DNA of 64,000 nucleotides from the NCBI GenBank assembly GCA_029782145.1, contig JAKOVH010000003.1:17183-81182 (forward strand). The letters are read 5' to 3'. Made by a program: the position numbers and the translations under genes. The stretch is from Actinomycetes bacterium (GTDB lineage: Bacteria; Actinomycetota; Acidimicrobiia; Acidimicrobiales; Acidimicrobilacustridaceae). Shown here piece after piece: positions 1-8,122 of the stretch (positions within the stretch are counted from its first letter, which is position 1; each line of letters begins with the position of its first letter). Under the pieces are notes generated by a model. The model had not been told where the DNA came from. It saw nothing but the letters and a program-made list of their open reading frames with translations, and searched no databases.

Positions 1-1
1 C

Positions 2-787
2 CACGGGGGCGGCGCCGCCGTGCCCGCCCGGCCGCGGCTCTTCGCCGCCGTGGTCGAGGCGGCGGTGCGCGCCGCTGGCCCCGTGCCGGTCACGGTGAAG
101 ATGCGCATGGGCCTCGACGACGCGCGCCTCACCTTCCTCGAGGCCGGCCGGCTGGCCGCCTCCGCCGGCGTGGCCGCGGTGGCGTTGCACGCCCGCACCG
201 CCGAGCAGCGCTACTCGGGCCGGGCCCGCTGGAGCGCCGTCGAGGAGCTCGTCGAGGCGCTCCCGGGCACTCCGGTGCTCGGCAACGGCGACATCTGGAC
301 CGCCGACGACGCGGTGGCGATGGTGGAGCGCACCGGCTGTGCGGGGGTCGTCGTCGGTCGGGCCTGCCTCGGGCGGCCGTGGTTCTTCGGCCAGCTCGCC
401 GACGCCTTCGCCGGGCGACCGGTGCGCGGCGAGCCTCCGCTCGGCACGGTGGCGGCGATCGCCGCGGAGCACGCCCGGCTGCTGGTCGAGGCCATCGACG
501 AGGACCGCGGCCTGCGCATGATGCGCAAGCACCTCGCCTGGTACCTCACCGGGTTCCCGGTCGGGCCGGCGGCACGCAAGCGGCTCACGTCGGTGTCGAC
601 GCTGGCCGAGCTCGACGACGCGCTGGCCGCGCTGGACCCGCGGCTCACGGTCTCCCCCGAGGCCGCCTGCCTGCCGCGTGGCACCCAGGCGGGGCCGCAC
701 CCGGTCGTGGTGCCCGACGGGTGGCTCGACCCCGAGGCCAGCGCGCCACCCGAGGCCCTCGCCGACGCGTCGGTCAGCGGCGGATGA
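2..787 (+). CDS. dus: tRNA-dihydrouridine synthase, 5' end outside window
   Basis: C-terminal part of a DusB-type tRNA-dihydrouridine synthase, a flavoenzyme that reduces uridines in tRNA to dihydrouridine. The frame is open back to base 2 and already reads Dus sequence (HGGGAA) there, so the GTG at 20 is internal and the gene starts before the window. Visible are the barrel strand VKMR, the HARTAEQ segment, the FMN phosphate-binding region GNGDIWT...[14 protein letters not shown], and the helical C-terminal domain beginning near MRKHLAWYL. The catalytic Cys must lie upstream and cannot be checked. The stop overlaps the maf start by 4 nt (ATGA), so the two genes are probably translationally coupled. 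Confidence 0.95.
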   Translation, partial: HGGGAAVPARPRLFAAVVEAAVRAAGPVPVTVKMRMGLDDARLTFLEAGRLAASAGVAAVALHARTAEQRYSGRARWSAVEELVEALPGTPVLGNGDIWTADDAVAMVERTGCAGVVVGRACLGRPWFFGQLADAFAGRPVRGEPPLGTVAAIAAEHARLLVEAIDEDRGLRMMRKHLAWYLTGFPVGPAARKRLTSVSTLAELDDALAALDPRLTVSPEAACLPRGTQAGPHPVVVPDGWLDPEASAPPEALADASVSGG

Positions 788-1497
788 GCCCAGTCCTCGG
801 CGGCGGCGGCGGCGGGCCGGACCCCGGCGGAGGTGCCGGTGCCGGCAGAGGATCCGACGCCGGCAGAGGTGCCGGCGCCGGCGGAGGTTCCGGCGCCGCG
901 GCTGGCGAGCGGCTCGTCCTGGCTTCGGCGTCGCCCCGGCGCTTCGAGCTGCTGGCGGGGCTGGGCCTGCGGTTCGAGCTGCGCCCGGCCCACCTCGACG
1001 AGTCGGTGCTGGCGGGCGAGGGCGGCCGGGCCTACGTGGAGCGCCTCGCCCGCGAGAAGGCGGAGGCCGTGTCGGCGCCCGGCGAGCTGGTGGTGGCGGC
1101 CGACACCACCGTCGACCTCGACGGGGAGCTGCTCGGCAAGCCCGCCGACGACGCCGAGGCCCGCCGGCTGCTGGCCCACTTGTCGGGGCGCACCCACCAC
1201 GTCCACACCGGCGTGTGCGTCCACCGGCGACCTCTCGACGGGCCGGCGGCCGTGTGCTCCACGGTCGTCACCACTGCGGTCACCTTCGCCGACCTGCCCG
1301 AAGCCTGGATCGACTGGTACGTCGGCACCGGCGAGCCGCTCGACAAGGCCGGCGGCTATGGCATGCAGGGCTCAGCGGCGCTGTTCGTGGCCCGCATCGA
1401 GGGCAGCCCCACCAACGTCATCGGCCTGCCCCTCGACACCCTGGCCACCCTCGTGCAGCGGGCCGGCACCGACCTCTTCGCCTTCCACCACCCCTGA
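784..1497 (+). CDS. maf: Maf-like nucleoside triphosphate pyrophosphatase
   Basis: 237 aa. Maf proteins are cytosolic pyrophosphatases that hydrolyse non-canonical or damaged nucleoside triphosphates to monophosphates. The core starts around residue 42 with the signature [14 protein letters not shown]. It continues with the catalytic-acid region [16 protein letters not shown] and the family hallmark [14 protein letters not shown]. The first ~40 residues are an unusual Gly/Ala-rich stretch ([15 protein letters not shown]...) encoded by imperfect repeats of a gccggcagagg unit. It is absent from typical Maf proteins (~190-200 aa) and is probably disordered. The ATG at 784 overlaps the dus stop. 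It converges on the VOC gene with a palindromic element between them. Confidence 0.95.
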   Translation: MSPVLGGGGGGPDPGGGAGAGRGSDAGRGAGAGGGSGAAAGERLVLASASPRRFELLAGLGLRFELRPAHLDESVLAGEGGRAYVERLAREKAEAVSAPGELVVAADTTVDLDGELLGKPADDAEARRLLAHLSGRTHHVHTGVCVHRRPLDGPAAVCSTVVTTAVTFADLPEAWIDWYVGTGEPLDKAGGYGMQGSAALFVARIEGSPTNVIGLPLDTLATLVQRAGTDLFAFHHP

Positions 1498-1500
1498 CCA

Positions 1501-1548
1501 CCGCTGGCTCGATCGGTGATCTCATGAGGTGATGGATCGAGCCGGCGG
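1501..1548. repeat. 48-bp palindromic element, copy 1
   Basis: Starts CCGCTGGCTCGATC and ends GATCGAGCCGGCGG around a core TCATGA, so nearly the whole element can fold as one hairpin. It lies 4 nt after the maf stop and 12 nt before the VOC stop, so a role as a bidirectional terminator is plausible. The same sequence recurs at 2024-2071 in the same orientation and, inverted, three times at 35658-35830. Confidence 0.9.
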
Positions 1549-1560
1549 TCGGGGGGATGG

Positions 1561-1959
1561 TCAGCCTTCGGCGGGGGCGACCAGCTCGATGGCGTTGCCG
1601 TCCGGATCCCGCAGCTGGAGCGACGGCTTGCCCAGCTCGTCGACGACGCCGGGATGGCGGATTCCCTCGGCGGTGAGGTGGTCGGCCCAGCCCCGGAGCG
1701 CCTCGCCATCGCGGACGGCGAAGGCGAGGTGGTCGACCGGCGAGGCGGTGACGTCGAGCCGATCGGCCGGCCCGATCACGACGACGAGGCGGGCGGCACG
1801 GTTCTGCAGGGCGGTGACCTCGGGACGCTCGAGCATCACCTCCATCCCGAGCACCGTGCGGTACCAGGCCACGGACCGGGCCACGTCGGCCACGTTCAGC
1901 TGCAAGTGGCTGAACCCGGTGAGCGGCGCGACGGGCACCGGCGTTGCTGGCTCCCCCAT
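1561..1959 (-). CDS. VOC family (glyoxalase-like) protein
   Basis: 132 aa from ATG 1959, which has a GGAGG five bases upstream. An in-frame start at 2007 is possible but lacks this. The protein is a single vicinal-oxygen-chelate module. It has an N-terminal FSHLQLNVADVARSVAWYRTVLGM segment, a middle VDHLAFAV strand, and the C-terminal LQLRDPDGNAIELVAP strand whose Glu is a usual metal ligand. VOC proteins include lyases, dioxygenases and resistance proteins, and no substrate can be assigned here. The gene is bracketed by two direct copies of the 48-bp palindromic element, as if it were a small cassette between maf and purH. Confidence 0.88.
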   Translation of the reverse strand: MGEPATPVPVAPLTGFSHLQLNVADVARSVAWYRTVLGMEVMLERPEVTALQNRAARLVVVIGPADRLDVTASPVDHLAFAVRDGEALRGWADHLTAEGIRHPGVVDELGKPSLQLRDPDGNAIELVAPAEG

Positions 1960-2023
1960 GGCTCCCTCCGTGTCGGTCGCCACCAGTCTGCCCCGACGGG
2001 GCGGCACCTGAGCCCCTTCCCAA

Positions 2024-2071
2024 CCGCTGGCTCGATCGGTGACCTCATGAGGTGATGGATCGAGCCAGCGG
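2024..2071. repeat. 48-bp palindromic element, copy 2
   Basis: Best palindrome of the family: arms CCGCTGGCTCGATC / GATCGAGCCAGCGG are perfect complements and the centre ACCTCATGAGGT is also palindromic, giving about 21 of 24 paired positions. It sits 12 bp beyond the purH stop and 65 bp upstream of the VOC start, in the same orientation as copy 1. A role as a hairpin terminator for purNH is plausible. Confidence 0.92.
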
Positions 2072-2083
2072 TCGGGGGTGAGG

Positions 2084-3622
2084 TCAGTGGCGGAAGTGGC
2101 GCTCGCCGGTGAAGACCATGGCGAGGCCGTTGGCGTTGGCGGCGGCGATCACCTCGTCGTCGCGGATGGAGCCGCCCGGCTGCACCACGCACGTGGCGCC
2201 GGCCTCAATGGCGCCGTCGAGGCCGTCGGGGAACGGGAAGAAGGCGTCGGAGGCGTACACACCACCAGCGGCCCGGCCGGCGGCCTTCTCCCCCGCCAGC
2301 CGCCCGGCGTCGCGCCGGTTCTGCTGGCCACAGCCGATGCCGAAGGCGGTGCCGTCCTTCACCAGCACGATGGAGTTCGACGTGACCTTGGCGACGACCC
2401 GCCACGCCACCTCGACGTCGGCCCACTCCGCCTCGGTCGGCTGGCGCTCGGTGACCACCTGCCACGTGGACCGGTCGACGGTGACGTGGTCGGCGCTCTG
2501 CACGAGGTAGCCGCCGTCGATCGAGCGCAGGGTGAGCTCGGGCACCGCCGGCGCGGCCGCCTCGAGGATGCGCAGGTTCTTCTTCTTCTCCTGCAGGAAG
2601 GCGAGGGCGTCGGGCTCGTAGCCGGGGGCCACGAGCACCTCGGTGAACACCGGCTGGATCGCCTCGGCGACCGCCAGGGTGACGGGTCGGTTGACGGCCA
2701 CGATGCCGCCGAAGGCCGACACGGGGTCGCACTCGTGGGCGCGGGTGTAGGCGGTGAGGACGTCGTCGGCCACCGCCGCCCCACACGGGTTGGCGTGCTT
2801 GATGACCACCGCGGCCGGACCGTCACCGAGGGAGTGGGCGAGCTGCCAGGCCGCCTCGGTGTCGTAGACGTTGAGGTAGCTCATCTCCTTGCCGCCGTGC
2901 TGCGTGGCGGTCGCCCACCAGCCCCGCTCGCCCCGGGTCGTGTAGCGGGCGCCGACCTGGTGGGGGTTCTCGCCGTAGCGCAGCACCTGGGCGCGGTCGA
3001 GGGTCAGCGAGATGGTGGCGGGCAGCTCGGCCGGCGCGCTCGCGACGGCCGGTGCGGCCTCTCCGGGTCCGGGCATTCCGGCGTCGAACCAGGCCAGGAT
3101 CTCGGCGTCGTAGGCCGCGGTGTGGGCGAAGGCGTCGCGGGCCAGCCGCCGGCGGGTCTCCAGCGACAGGGACGCCGCTGATCGCAGCTCGCCCAGCACC
3201 TCGTCGTAGCGCGACGGGTCGGTGACGATGCCGACGTGGGCGTGGTTCTTGGCCGCCGCCCGCACCATGGCCGGCCCGCCGATGTCGATGAGCTCGATCG
3301 ACGGCTCGGCCGAGAACGGGTAGAGGTTGGCGACCACCAGGTCGATGGCCTCGATGCCGTAGGTGTCCATGTCGGCGCGGTGCTCGGGGTTCGTCGGGTC
3401 GGCGAGGATGCCGCCGTGCACCTTGGGGTGCAGCGTCACGACCCGGTGCCCGAGGATGGCGGGGAAGCCGGTGAGGTCGGCGACGTCGGTGACCGGCACG
3501 CCCGCCTCGGCGATGGCGCGGGCGGTGCCGCCGCTCGACACCAGGTCCCAGCCCAGCTCGTGCAGGCCACGGGCGAGGTCGACCACGCCGGTCTTGTCGT
3601 AGACGGAGAGAAGGGCCCTCAC
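2084..3622 (-). CDS. purH: Bifunctional AICAR formyltransferase / IMP cyclohydrolase
   Basis: 512 aa, the normal length. Catalyses the last two steps of de novo purine synthesis, AICAR to FAICAR to IMP, in the cytosol. The N-terminal MGS-like IMP cyclohydrolase domain starts at LLSVYDKTGVVDLARGL and includes SSGGTARAI and HPKVHGGIL. The C-terminal transformylase domain carries YGENPHQ and the catalytic KHANPCG motif. The GTG start at 3622 overlaps the purN stop (GTGA). A longer open frame runs to 4231, but it only shadows purN. Transcribed with purN from upstream of 4182. Confidence 0.98.
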   Translation of the reverse strand: MRALLSVYDKTGVVDLARGLHELGWDLVSSGGTARAIAEAGVPVTDVADLTGFPAILGHRVVTLHPKVHGGILADPTNPEHRADMDTYGIEAIDLVVANLYPFSAEPSIELIDIGGPAMVRAAAKNHAHVGIVTDPSRYDEVLGELRSAASLSLETRRRLARDAFAHTAAYDAEILAWFDAGMPGPGEAAPAVASAPAELPATISLTLDRAQVLRYGENPHQVGARYTTRGERGWWATATQHGGKEMSYLNVYDTEAAWQLAHSLGDGPAAVVIKHANPCGAAVADDVLTAYTRAHECDPVSAFGGIVAVNRPVTLAVAEAIQPVFTEVLVAPGYEPDALAFLQEKKKNLRILEAAAPAVPELTLRSIDGGYLVQSADHVTVDRSTWQVVTERQPTEAEWADVEVAWRVVAKVTSNSIVLVKDGTAFGIGCGQQNRRDAGRLAGEKAAGRAAGGVYASDAFFPFPDGLDGAIEAGATCVVQPGGSIRDDEVIAAANANGLAMVFTGERHFRH

Positions 3623-4182
3623 TGGACGCTGCCCCTTTCGAGGATCTCGGAGATCGTGCGGATGTAGATGCGGCGCTCGACGGCCTTGATGCGCTCGTGG
3701 AGCGACTCGACGGTGTCGTCGGGCTCCACCGTGACGGCCTCCTGGGCCAGGATCGGCCCGGCGTCGACCTCCTCGGTGGCGACGTGCACCGTGCAGCCGG
3801 TGACCTTCACGCCGTAGGCGAGGGCGTCCTCGACCCCGTGCCAGCCGGGGAAGGCGGGGAGCAGCGCGGGATGGGTGTTGAGGATGTGGCCGGGGAAGGC
3901 GTCGAACATGGCCTTGCCGAGGATGGTGCCGAACCCCGCCATGGCGACGAGGTCGACGTCCCACCCGGTGAGCACGCCCACCAGCTCGGCGGTGTAGCCG
4001 TCGCGGTCGAAGTCCTTGCCGAAGCTGCGCCGTTCGAGCAGCTCGCAGGGCACCCCGTGACGGGCGGCGACCTCCTGGGCGCCGCACGGCCGGTCGACGA
4101 CCACGACCACGACCGGGATGCCGGCGGTGCAGATGGCGTCGAGGATGGTTCCGCTTCCCGAAGCCAGCACTGCCAGACGCAT
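3619..4182 (-). CDS. purN: Phosphoribosylglycinamide formyltransferase
   Basis: 187 aa. Transfers a formyl group from 10-formyl-THF to GAR in purine synthesis. The N-terminal MRLAVLASGSGT is the ribonucleotide-binding loop. The active-site region NTHPALLPAFPG supplies the Asn and His, and EVDAGPIL supplies the catalytic Asp. The protein is slightly shorter than average but intact. It lies upstream of purH with a 4-nt overlap. A 16-bp perfect palindrome sits 46 bp before its start. Confidence 0.97.
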   Translation of the reverse strand: MRLAVLASGSGTILDAICTAGIPVVVVVVDRPCGAQEVAARHGVPCELLERRSFGKDFDRDGYTAELVGVLTGWDVDLVAMAGFGTILGKAMFDAFPGHILNTHPALLPAFPGWHGVEDALAYGVKVTGCTVHVATEEVDAGPILAQEAVTVEPDDTVESLHERIKAVERRIYIRTISEILERGSVQ

Positions 4183-4228
4183 AGGGGGCGAACCTACCAG
4201 CCGAGCGCAGCGGGGCAGCCAGCCCCCT

Positions 4229-4244
4229 CATCGCACGTGCGATG
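4229..4244. promoter_or_regulatory. Perfect 16-bp palindrome upstream of purN
   Basis: CATCGCACGTGCGATG is its own reverse complement. It lies in the 88-bp gap between the end of the DUF222-HNH gene and the purN start, in a position where an operator would act on purNH. It could equally be a short hairpin terminator of the HNH gene. No regulator can be named. Confidence 0.4.
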
Positions 4245-4270
4245 CGGTCCCGGCACTGGAGGTGGGCAGG

Positions 4271-5503
4271 TCAACCCGGCGGCGGAGCCCGGCCGTCGTC
4301 GCCGCTCGGGCCGCCAGCGGGTGGCGGCTGGTCGGGGTGGGTGGTGCGCCAGCGGTTGTGGTGGGCGCAGCCCCAGCGGCCGTTGTCCTGGGTGGTGGGC
4401 CCGCCGTGGGCGGCGGGGTGGATGTGGTCGGCTTCGGGTCGTTGGGGGACCTCGTCGCAGCTGGGGTGGAAGCACACCCGGTCGCGCACCTCGATCGCCC
4501 GGCGCAGCGCGCCGCGGAAGAACCGGCGTCGTTCGCCGACGTCGAGGACCCGCGAGGGCGGGTCGAACACGATGCGTTCCACGTCGGCGTGGGTGAGGTG
4601 GCGTGCGGCGGTGCCGGGGGTGAGGGCGGTGCGGTTGAACAGCTCCAGCACCGGGCCCTTGAGCGTCTCCAGGCCGACGACGACGGTGAACAGCGGGGCG
4701 GGACGGCGGCCGTCGGCGGGGGCGGTGCGGGCCCGGGTGGCCATCTCCACCAGCGCATCAGCCCGCCGCTGCGCCGGCGTGCGCGCCAAGTCAGCCGGGG
4801 TGGGGGTACGCCCGAGGCGGTGGCGGGCGGCGGCCCAGTCGGCGTCGAACAGCTCCTGGTCGATCTCCCGGAGCGTCTCGTCGACGATCGCACCCGACAC
4901 GCGATCCAGGGTGAGACGCCCGAACCACATCCCGGCGAACGACTGGTCCAGGTGCACCTCCCGCGCCGCGTGCTCGGCCTCGGCGTCCTGTTCGGCGCCG
5001 TCGGGATCGACGATCTGCTCCCACCGGTCGCACACGCTGGTGAAGTCCTTGAACCCCAGCCGCAGCGCGGCGTCGAGCAGCACCCGATGGTCGGCGTCGA
5101 ACACGGCCCGGGTCCGCGGCGTCCGCTTCGCGAGCAACGCCACCACATGCGAGCGATCGAGCAGCCCGTCGGACCACGCCGCTTCCACCGAGGGGAGGGC
5201 TCGCATCGCCCGAGCGTGGCGCAGCCGCTGGCGGGCCACCCCGATCGGCAGCCGCTGGGTCCACGCCACCCACGCCGCCGCGGTCTTGGCGCCCGACGGC
5301 TCCCACGCCCGCTGCGCGTCGAACCGGGACAACACCCTCGCCTCGGCCACGTCGAGCCGGCCCCGCAACCGCTGCAGGCCACCCAACGCGTCGCCCAACA
5401 CCTGACCGTCGATGCCGTCGAGGTCGACCGAGCCCAGCTCGGCCAGCACCGCACCCGCCCGCTCCAACAGCTCGTCGAGCGTTGAGGCTGATGCCATGGT
5501 CAT
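4271..5503 (-). CDS. DUF222 and HNH endonuclease domain protein
   Basis: 410 aa from ATG 5503, preceded by a GAGAGAGGGGG purine run; an ATG two codons later is also possible. The N-terminal ~300 residues are the helical DUF222 (13E12-type) domain found in large actinobacterial families. The C-terminus is an HNH nuclease: VCFHPSCDEVPQRPEADHIHPAAHGG, then NG and CAHHN, giving the H-N-H triad with the C..C pairs that hold a structural zinc. These genes are multicopy in many actinobacteria and may be mobile, but the biological role is not established. It sits between purine genes and unrelated genes, with no partner. Confidence 0.93.
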   Translation of the reverse strand: MTMASASTLDELLERAGAVLAELGSVDLDGIDGQVLGDALGGLQRLRGRLDVAEARVLSRFDAQRAWEPSGAKTAAAWVAWTQRLPIGVARQRLRHARAMRALPSVEAAWSDGLLDRSHVVALLAKRTPRTRAVFDADHRVLLDAALRLGFKDFTSVCDRWEQIVDPDGAEQDAEAEHAAREVHLDQSFAGMWFGRLTLDRVSGAIVDETLREIDQELFDADWAAARHRLGRTPTPADLARTPAQRRADALVEMATRARTAPADGRRPAPLFTVVVGLETLKGPVLELFNRTALTPGTAARHLTHADVERIVFDPPSRVLDVGERRRFFRGALRRAIEVRDRVCFHPSCDEVPQRPEADHIHPAAHGGPTTQDNGRWGCAHHNRWRTTHPDQPPPAGGPSGDDGRAPPPG

Positions 5504-5910
5504 CCCCCTCTCTCTCCGGGCCAGGACGCTCACCGAGGTGACGTCGCGTCGCAGACGGCGGGGACCGTGCCGGTCAAGCAACCAAGGCCGGTCCCGAAAG
5601 GGGAAGACCCACAGCATATCGAACTGATGTACACGACGCAACCCCGAACCGTGAAGAAGTTCCTCGGATCGGGCCCTGTGGGGCCGTCCAGCGCCGGCGC
5701 ACCCCCTCGTCCACCAACCCCGCTTCGGCGTCCCCCGGGGCGCCCCGCCCGTCGCCGCCGTGATGCTGGCGACCTTCGCCGCGGTCCTCCTGGCGGGCGC
5801 CACCGTGGTGCTACGCCGCCACCTGGCCCAGGGCTGACGCGCCGGCCCAGCCCCGCGCGCCCGGCCCGATCCGCCCACGCGCGCCGCCGACCACCGGGCA
5901 CACTGAGGCC
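5504..5910. other. 407-bp intergenic region, no convincing gene
   Basis: Divergent spacer between the DUF222-HNH gene (minus) and the membrane protein at 5911 (plus), so it must hold both promoters. The only coding-like signal is 5763-5837 (+): an ATG-initiated 24-residue reading (MLATFAAVLLAGATVVLRR...) that would form one membrane helix. Because the frame closes just upstream, it may be the tail of a decayed membrane protein rather than a gene. No tRNA, repeat or strong hairpin was seen. Confidence 0.5.
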
Positions 5911-6303
5911 ATGGCCCAGCCGCCCGCCGGACATCCCTCTGCTCCGGAGCTGCGATCCCGCGGGGCGCTCTGGTGCGGCTTGACCGGACTCGGCCTCACG
6001 ATGGCGGCGTCCGTCTTGGGCCGGGTCGTCGAGCTGCCCTTCCCCGTGCTCGTCCTGCCGTTGCTCGCCGCGATCGTGGGCCTTGTCGTCGCTCGCTCGG
6101 TGCAGGTCTCGCCGCGCACGGCCGGCGTGAGCTTCCTCGCCGGCGCACTCGTCTGGGTGCTGTTCGCCAGCAGTGGGATCTTGCTGCTCTTCCTGCCGCG
6201 GCTGTTGTTCGGCGGCGCCATGGCAGTGCTGTCGGCTGGACTCTTCGCCACAGCCATCGCGTGGCGCAGGCCGAGGTCTGCGCCGGCGCTCCCCCGCAGC
6301 TGA
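5911..6303 (+). CDS. Small multi-pass membrane protein, unknown function
   Basis: 130 aa. After a short polar N-terminus it has about four hydrophobic segments (roughly residues 20-40, 45-63, 70-85 and 88-115) and ends in a basic tail, so it is predicted to be an inner-membrane protein. I recognise no family motif. It converges with the amidohydrolase gene 16 bp downstream. Coding is supported by the hydrophobic periodicity and GC3 pattern, but not by homology I can name. Confidence 0.72.
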   Translation: MAQPPAGHPSAPELRSRGALWCGLTGLGLTMAASVLGRVVELPFPVLVLPLLAAIVGLVVARSVQVSPRTAGVSFLAGALVWVLFASSGILLLFLPRLLFGGAMAVLSAGLFATAIAWRRPRSAPALPRS

Positions 6304-6319
6304 GTGCTGATCCGACCGG

Positions 6320-8011
6320 CTACGTGCTGCGGAGCAGCTGGCCGGGCAGGGCGCCGGTGTGCTCGCCGTCGGCCATGAGCACCTCGCCGTTCACGACCGT
6401 CCAGGCGTAGCCCTCGGCCCGCTGCACGAAGCGGCCGGCGCCGCCGGGGAAGTCGTGGACGTAGCGCGGCAGCGGTAGGAACAGCCCGTCGGGGTCGACC
6501 ACGTTGAGGTCGGCCTTGCGGCCCTCGGCCACCACCCCGCGCTCGGCCAGGCCCATGAAGGCCGCCGGCTCGGAGGTGAGCCTGCGCACGCCTTCCTCGA
6601 TCGGCACCAGGCCGCGCTCGAGCACCCAGTAGGAGAGGAAGAAGGTGGGCTGGCTGGCGTCGAGGATCTGCCCGACGTGGGCGCCGGCGTCGGCCAGGCC
6701 CATCATCACCAGCGGCTCCTGGAGCATCTCGGCGATCACGGCGAAGTCCTGGTTGAGCACCGGCCAGTTGAGGACCACCGCGCCCCCGGTGGCCAGGCAC
6801 AGCTCGACGTAGGCCTCCACCGCCGACGTGCCGGCCCGCTCGGCGTGGGCGGCGAGGCTGTCGGCCGGGTCGCAGTCGTAGCGAGCCCCTCGCTCGGGCG
6901 TGAGCACGAAGAACTCCCGCCAGCCGTCGAGGCCGCCCGGCCCGTCGCCGCCCTCCACCAGCCGGGTGCGCACGGTCGGGTCGGCCATGAGCGCGACCCG
7001 CTCGGCGCCCGTCCGCCCGGCGAGGACCTCCCAGCCCGGGCGGTGGTCGAAGGGAGTGGCGTGGTCGAGCGAGAAGATCACCCCGATGCCACGCGACGTG
7101 GTCTGAGGTCGCAGCTGCGCCCCGGCGGCGTTGGCCTCGGCCACGAAGCCCAGCGTCTGCCGCCACAGCTCGGGGTCGGCGAAGGTGTTGGTGAGGTTGA
7201 AGGTGAACGGCCGCCCCGAGGCGCGGCTCATGGCCGCCATGAGGGCGACCTCGCTGCGGGCCCGCTCGCGGCCCGGTCCGTCGCCGTCGAAGCGGGGCGC
7301 GCAGCCGAACACGCCGCGCCCGTGGCGCCCCAGCACCTCGGCTAGGGCCACCAGCTCGCCCTCGTCGGCCCACGTACCGGGCACGTTGCGCCCATCGGGG
7401 GCGACGTGGCGCCGGGTGCGCGACGTGGAGAAGCCCAGCGCACCCGCCGCCATCGCCTCGTCGACGAGCGCCACCATGGCGGCCAGCTCGTCGTCGGTCG
7501 GGGCCGCCTCGGGGTCGAGCGAACGGTCGCCCATCACGTGGTGGCGCACCGCCCCGTGGCCGACGAACCCGCCCGTGTTGAGGCCCTTGGGCTCCGACAC
7601 CAGCCACCGCAGGTAGTCGCCGTAGGTCTCCCAGCTCCACGGCAGGCCCTCGAGGATCGAGCTCGCCGGGATGTCCTCGACCGACTCCATCACCCGAGCG
7701 AGGAAGGCCTCCTCGCCGGGCCGGACGGGCGCGAAGGTCATGCCGCAGTTGCCGAGCACCACCGAGGTCACGCCGTGCCAGCACGACGACGTGCCGAGGG
7801 CGTCCCAGCCGAGCTGGGCGTCGAGGTGGGTGTGGACGTCGACGAAGCCCGGCGTGACGAGGCGCCCGTCGGCCTCGAGGGTCCGCCGGGCGGTGCCCAC
7901 GTCGGGGCCGACGGCCACGATGGTGTCGCCGTCGACGGCCACGTCGGCCGGGCGCGGCGCCCCGCCGGTGCCGTCGACGACCACCCCTCCCCTGATCACG
8001 AGGTCGTGCAC
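6320..8011 (-). CDS. N-acyl-D-amino-acid deacylase-like amidohydrolase
   Basis: About 563 aa from GTG 8011. The open frame continues to 8080, but the added residues look non-coding. Member of the metal-dependent amidohydrolase superfamily (D-aminoacylase / COG3653 group). The N-terminal β-sandwich DLVIRGGVVVDGTG leads to the metal-binding GFVDVHTHLD motif, then a TIM barrel with GHGAVR near residue 170 and a late DAGAHVGQ. These enzymes hydrolyse N-acyl-D-amino acids or related amides; the substrate here is not determinable. Single gene, convergent with the small membrane protein and separated from sucD by a strong hairpin. Confidence 0.9.
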   Translation of the reverse strand: MHDLVIRGGVVVDGTGGAPRPADVAVDGDTIVAVGPDVGTARRTLEADGRLVTPGFVDVHTHLDAQLGWDALGTSSCWHGVTSVVLGNCGMTFAPVRPGEEAFLARVMESVEDIPASSILEGLPWSWETYGDYLRWLVSEPKGLNTGGFVGHGAVRHHVMGDRSLDPEAAPTDDELAAMVALVDEAMAAGALGFSTSRTRRHVAPDGRNVPGTWADEGELVALAEVLGRHGRGVFGCAPRFDGDGPGRERARSEVALMAAMSRASGRPFTFNLTNTFADPELWRQTLGFVAEANAAGAQLRPQTTSRGIGVIFSLDHATPFDHRPGWEVLAGRTGAERVALMADPTVRTRLVEGGDGPGGLDGWREFFVLTPERGARYDCDPADSLAAHAERAGTSAVEAYVELCLATGGAVVLNWPVLNQDFAVIAEMLQEPLVMMGLADAGAHVGQILDASQPTFFLSYWVLERGLVPIEEGVRRLTSEPAAFMGLAERGVVAEGRKADLNVVDPDGLFLPLPRYVHDFPGGAGRFVQRAEGYAWTVVNGEVLMADGEHTGALPGQLLRST

Positions 8012-8058
8012 GGCCGCGAGGGTACCGGCCCGGCGACGATAGAGGTCGGGGGACGACA

Positions 8059-8087
8059 GAGGCCGGTGGCGACGCGCCACCGGCCTC
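8059..8087 (-). terminator. Hairpin terminator after sucD
   Basis: Perfect 13-bp stem GAGGCCGGTGGCG / CGCCACCGGCCTC with a 3-nt loop, 36 bp beyond the sucD stop and just before the next minus-strand gene. There is no T-run, as is common in very GC-rich actinobacteria, but the stem is strong and well placed to end sucCD transcription. Confidence 0.65.
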
Positions 8088-8122
8088 CGGTCCGACCAGT
8101 CAGAGCAGAGGGAGGGTGGGGC

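Noticed and set aside
211..1224. Long minus-strand open frame opposite dus and maf
   Set aside because: It is low-complexity (GAGTSAG repeats) and lies exactly opposite two strongly conserved genes; a GC-bias shadow.
5567..5983. 138-codon plus-strand frame upstream of the small membrane protein
   Set aside because: Pro/Arg-rich without motif and overlaps the start of the better-supported gene at 5911 in another frame.
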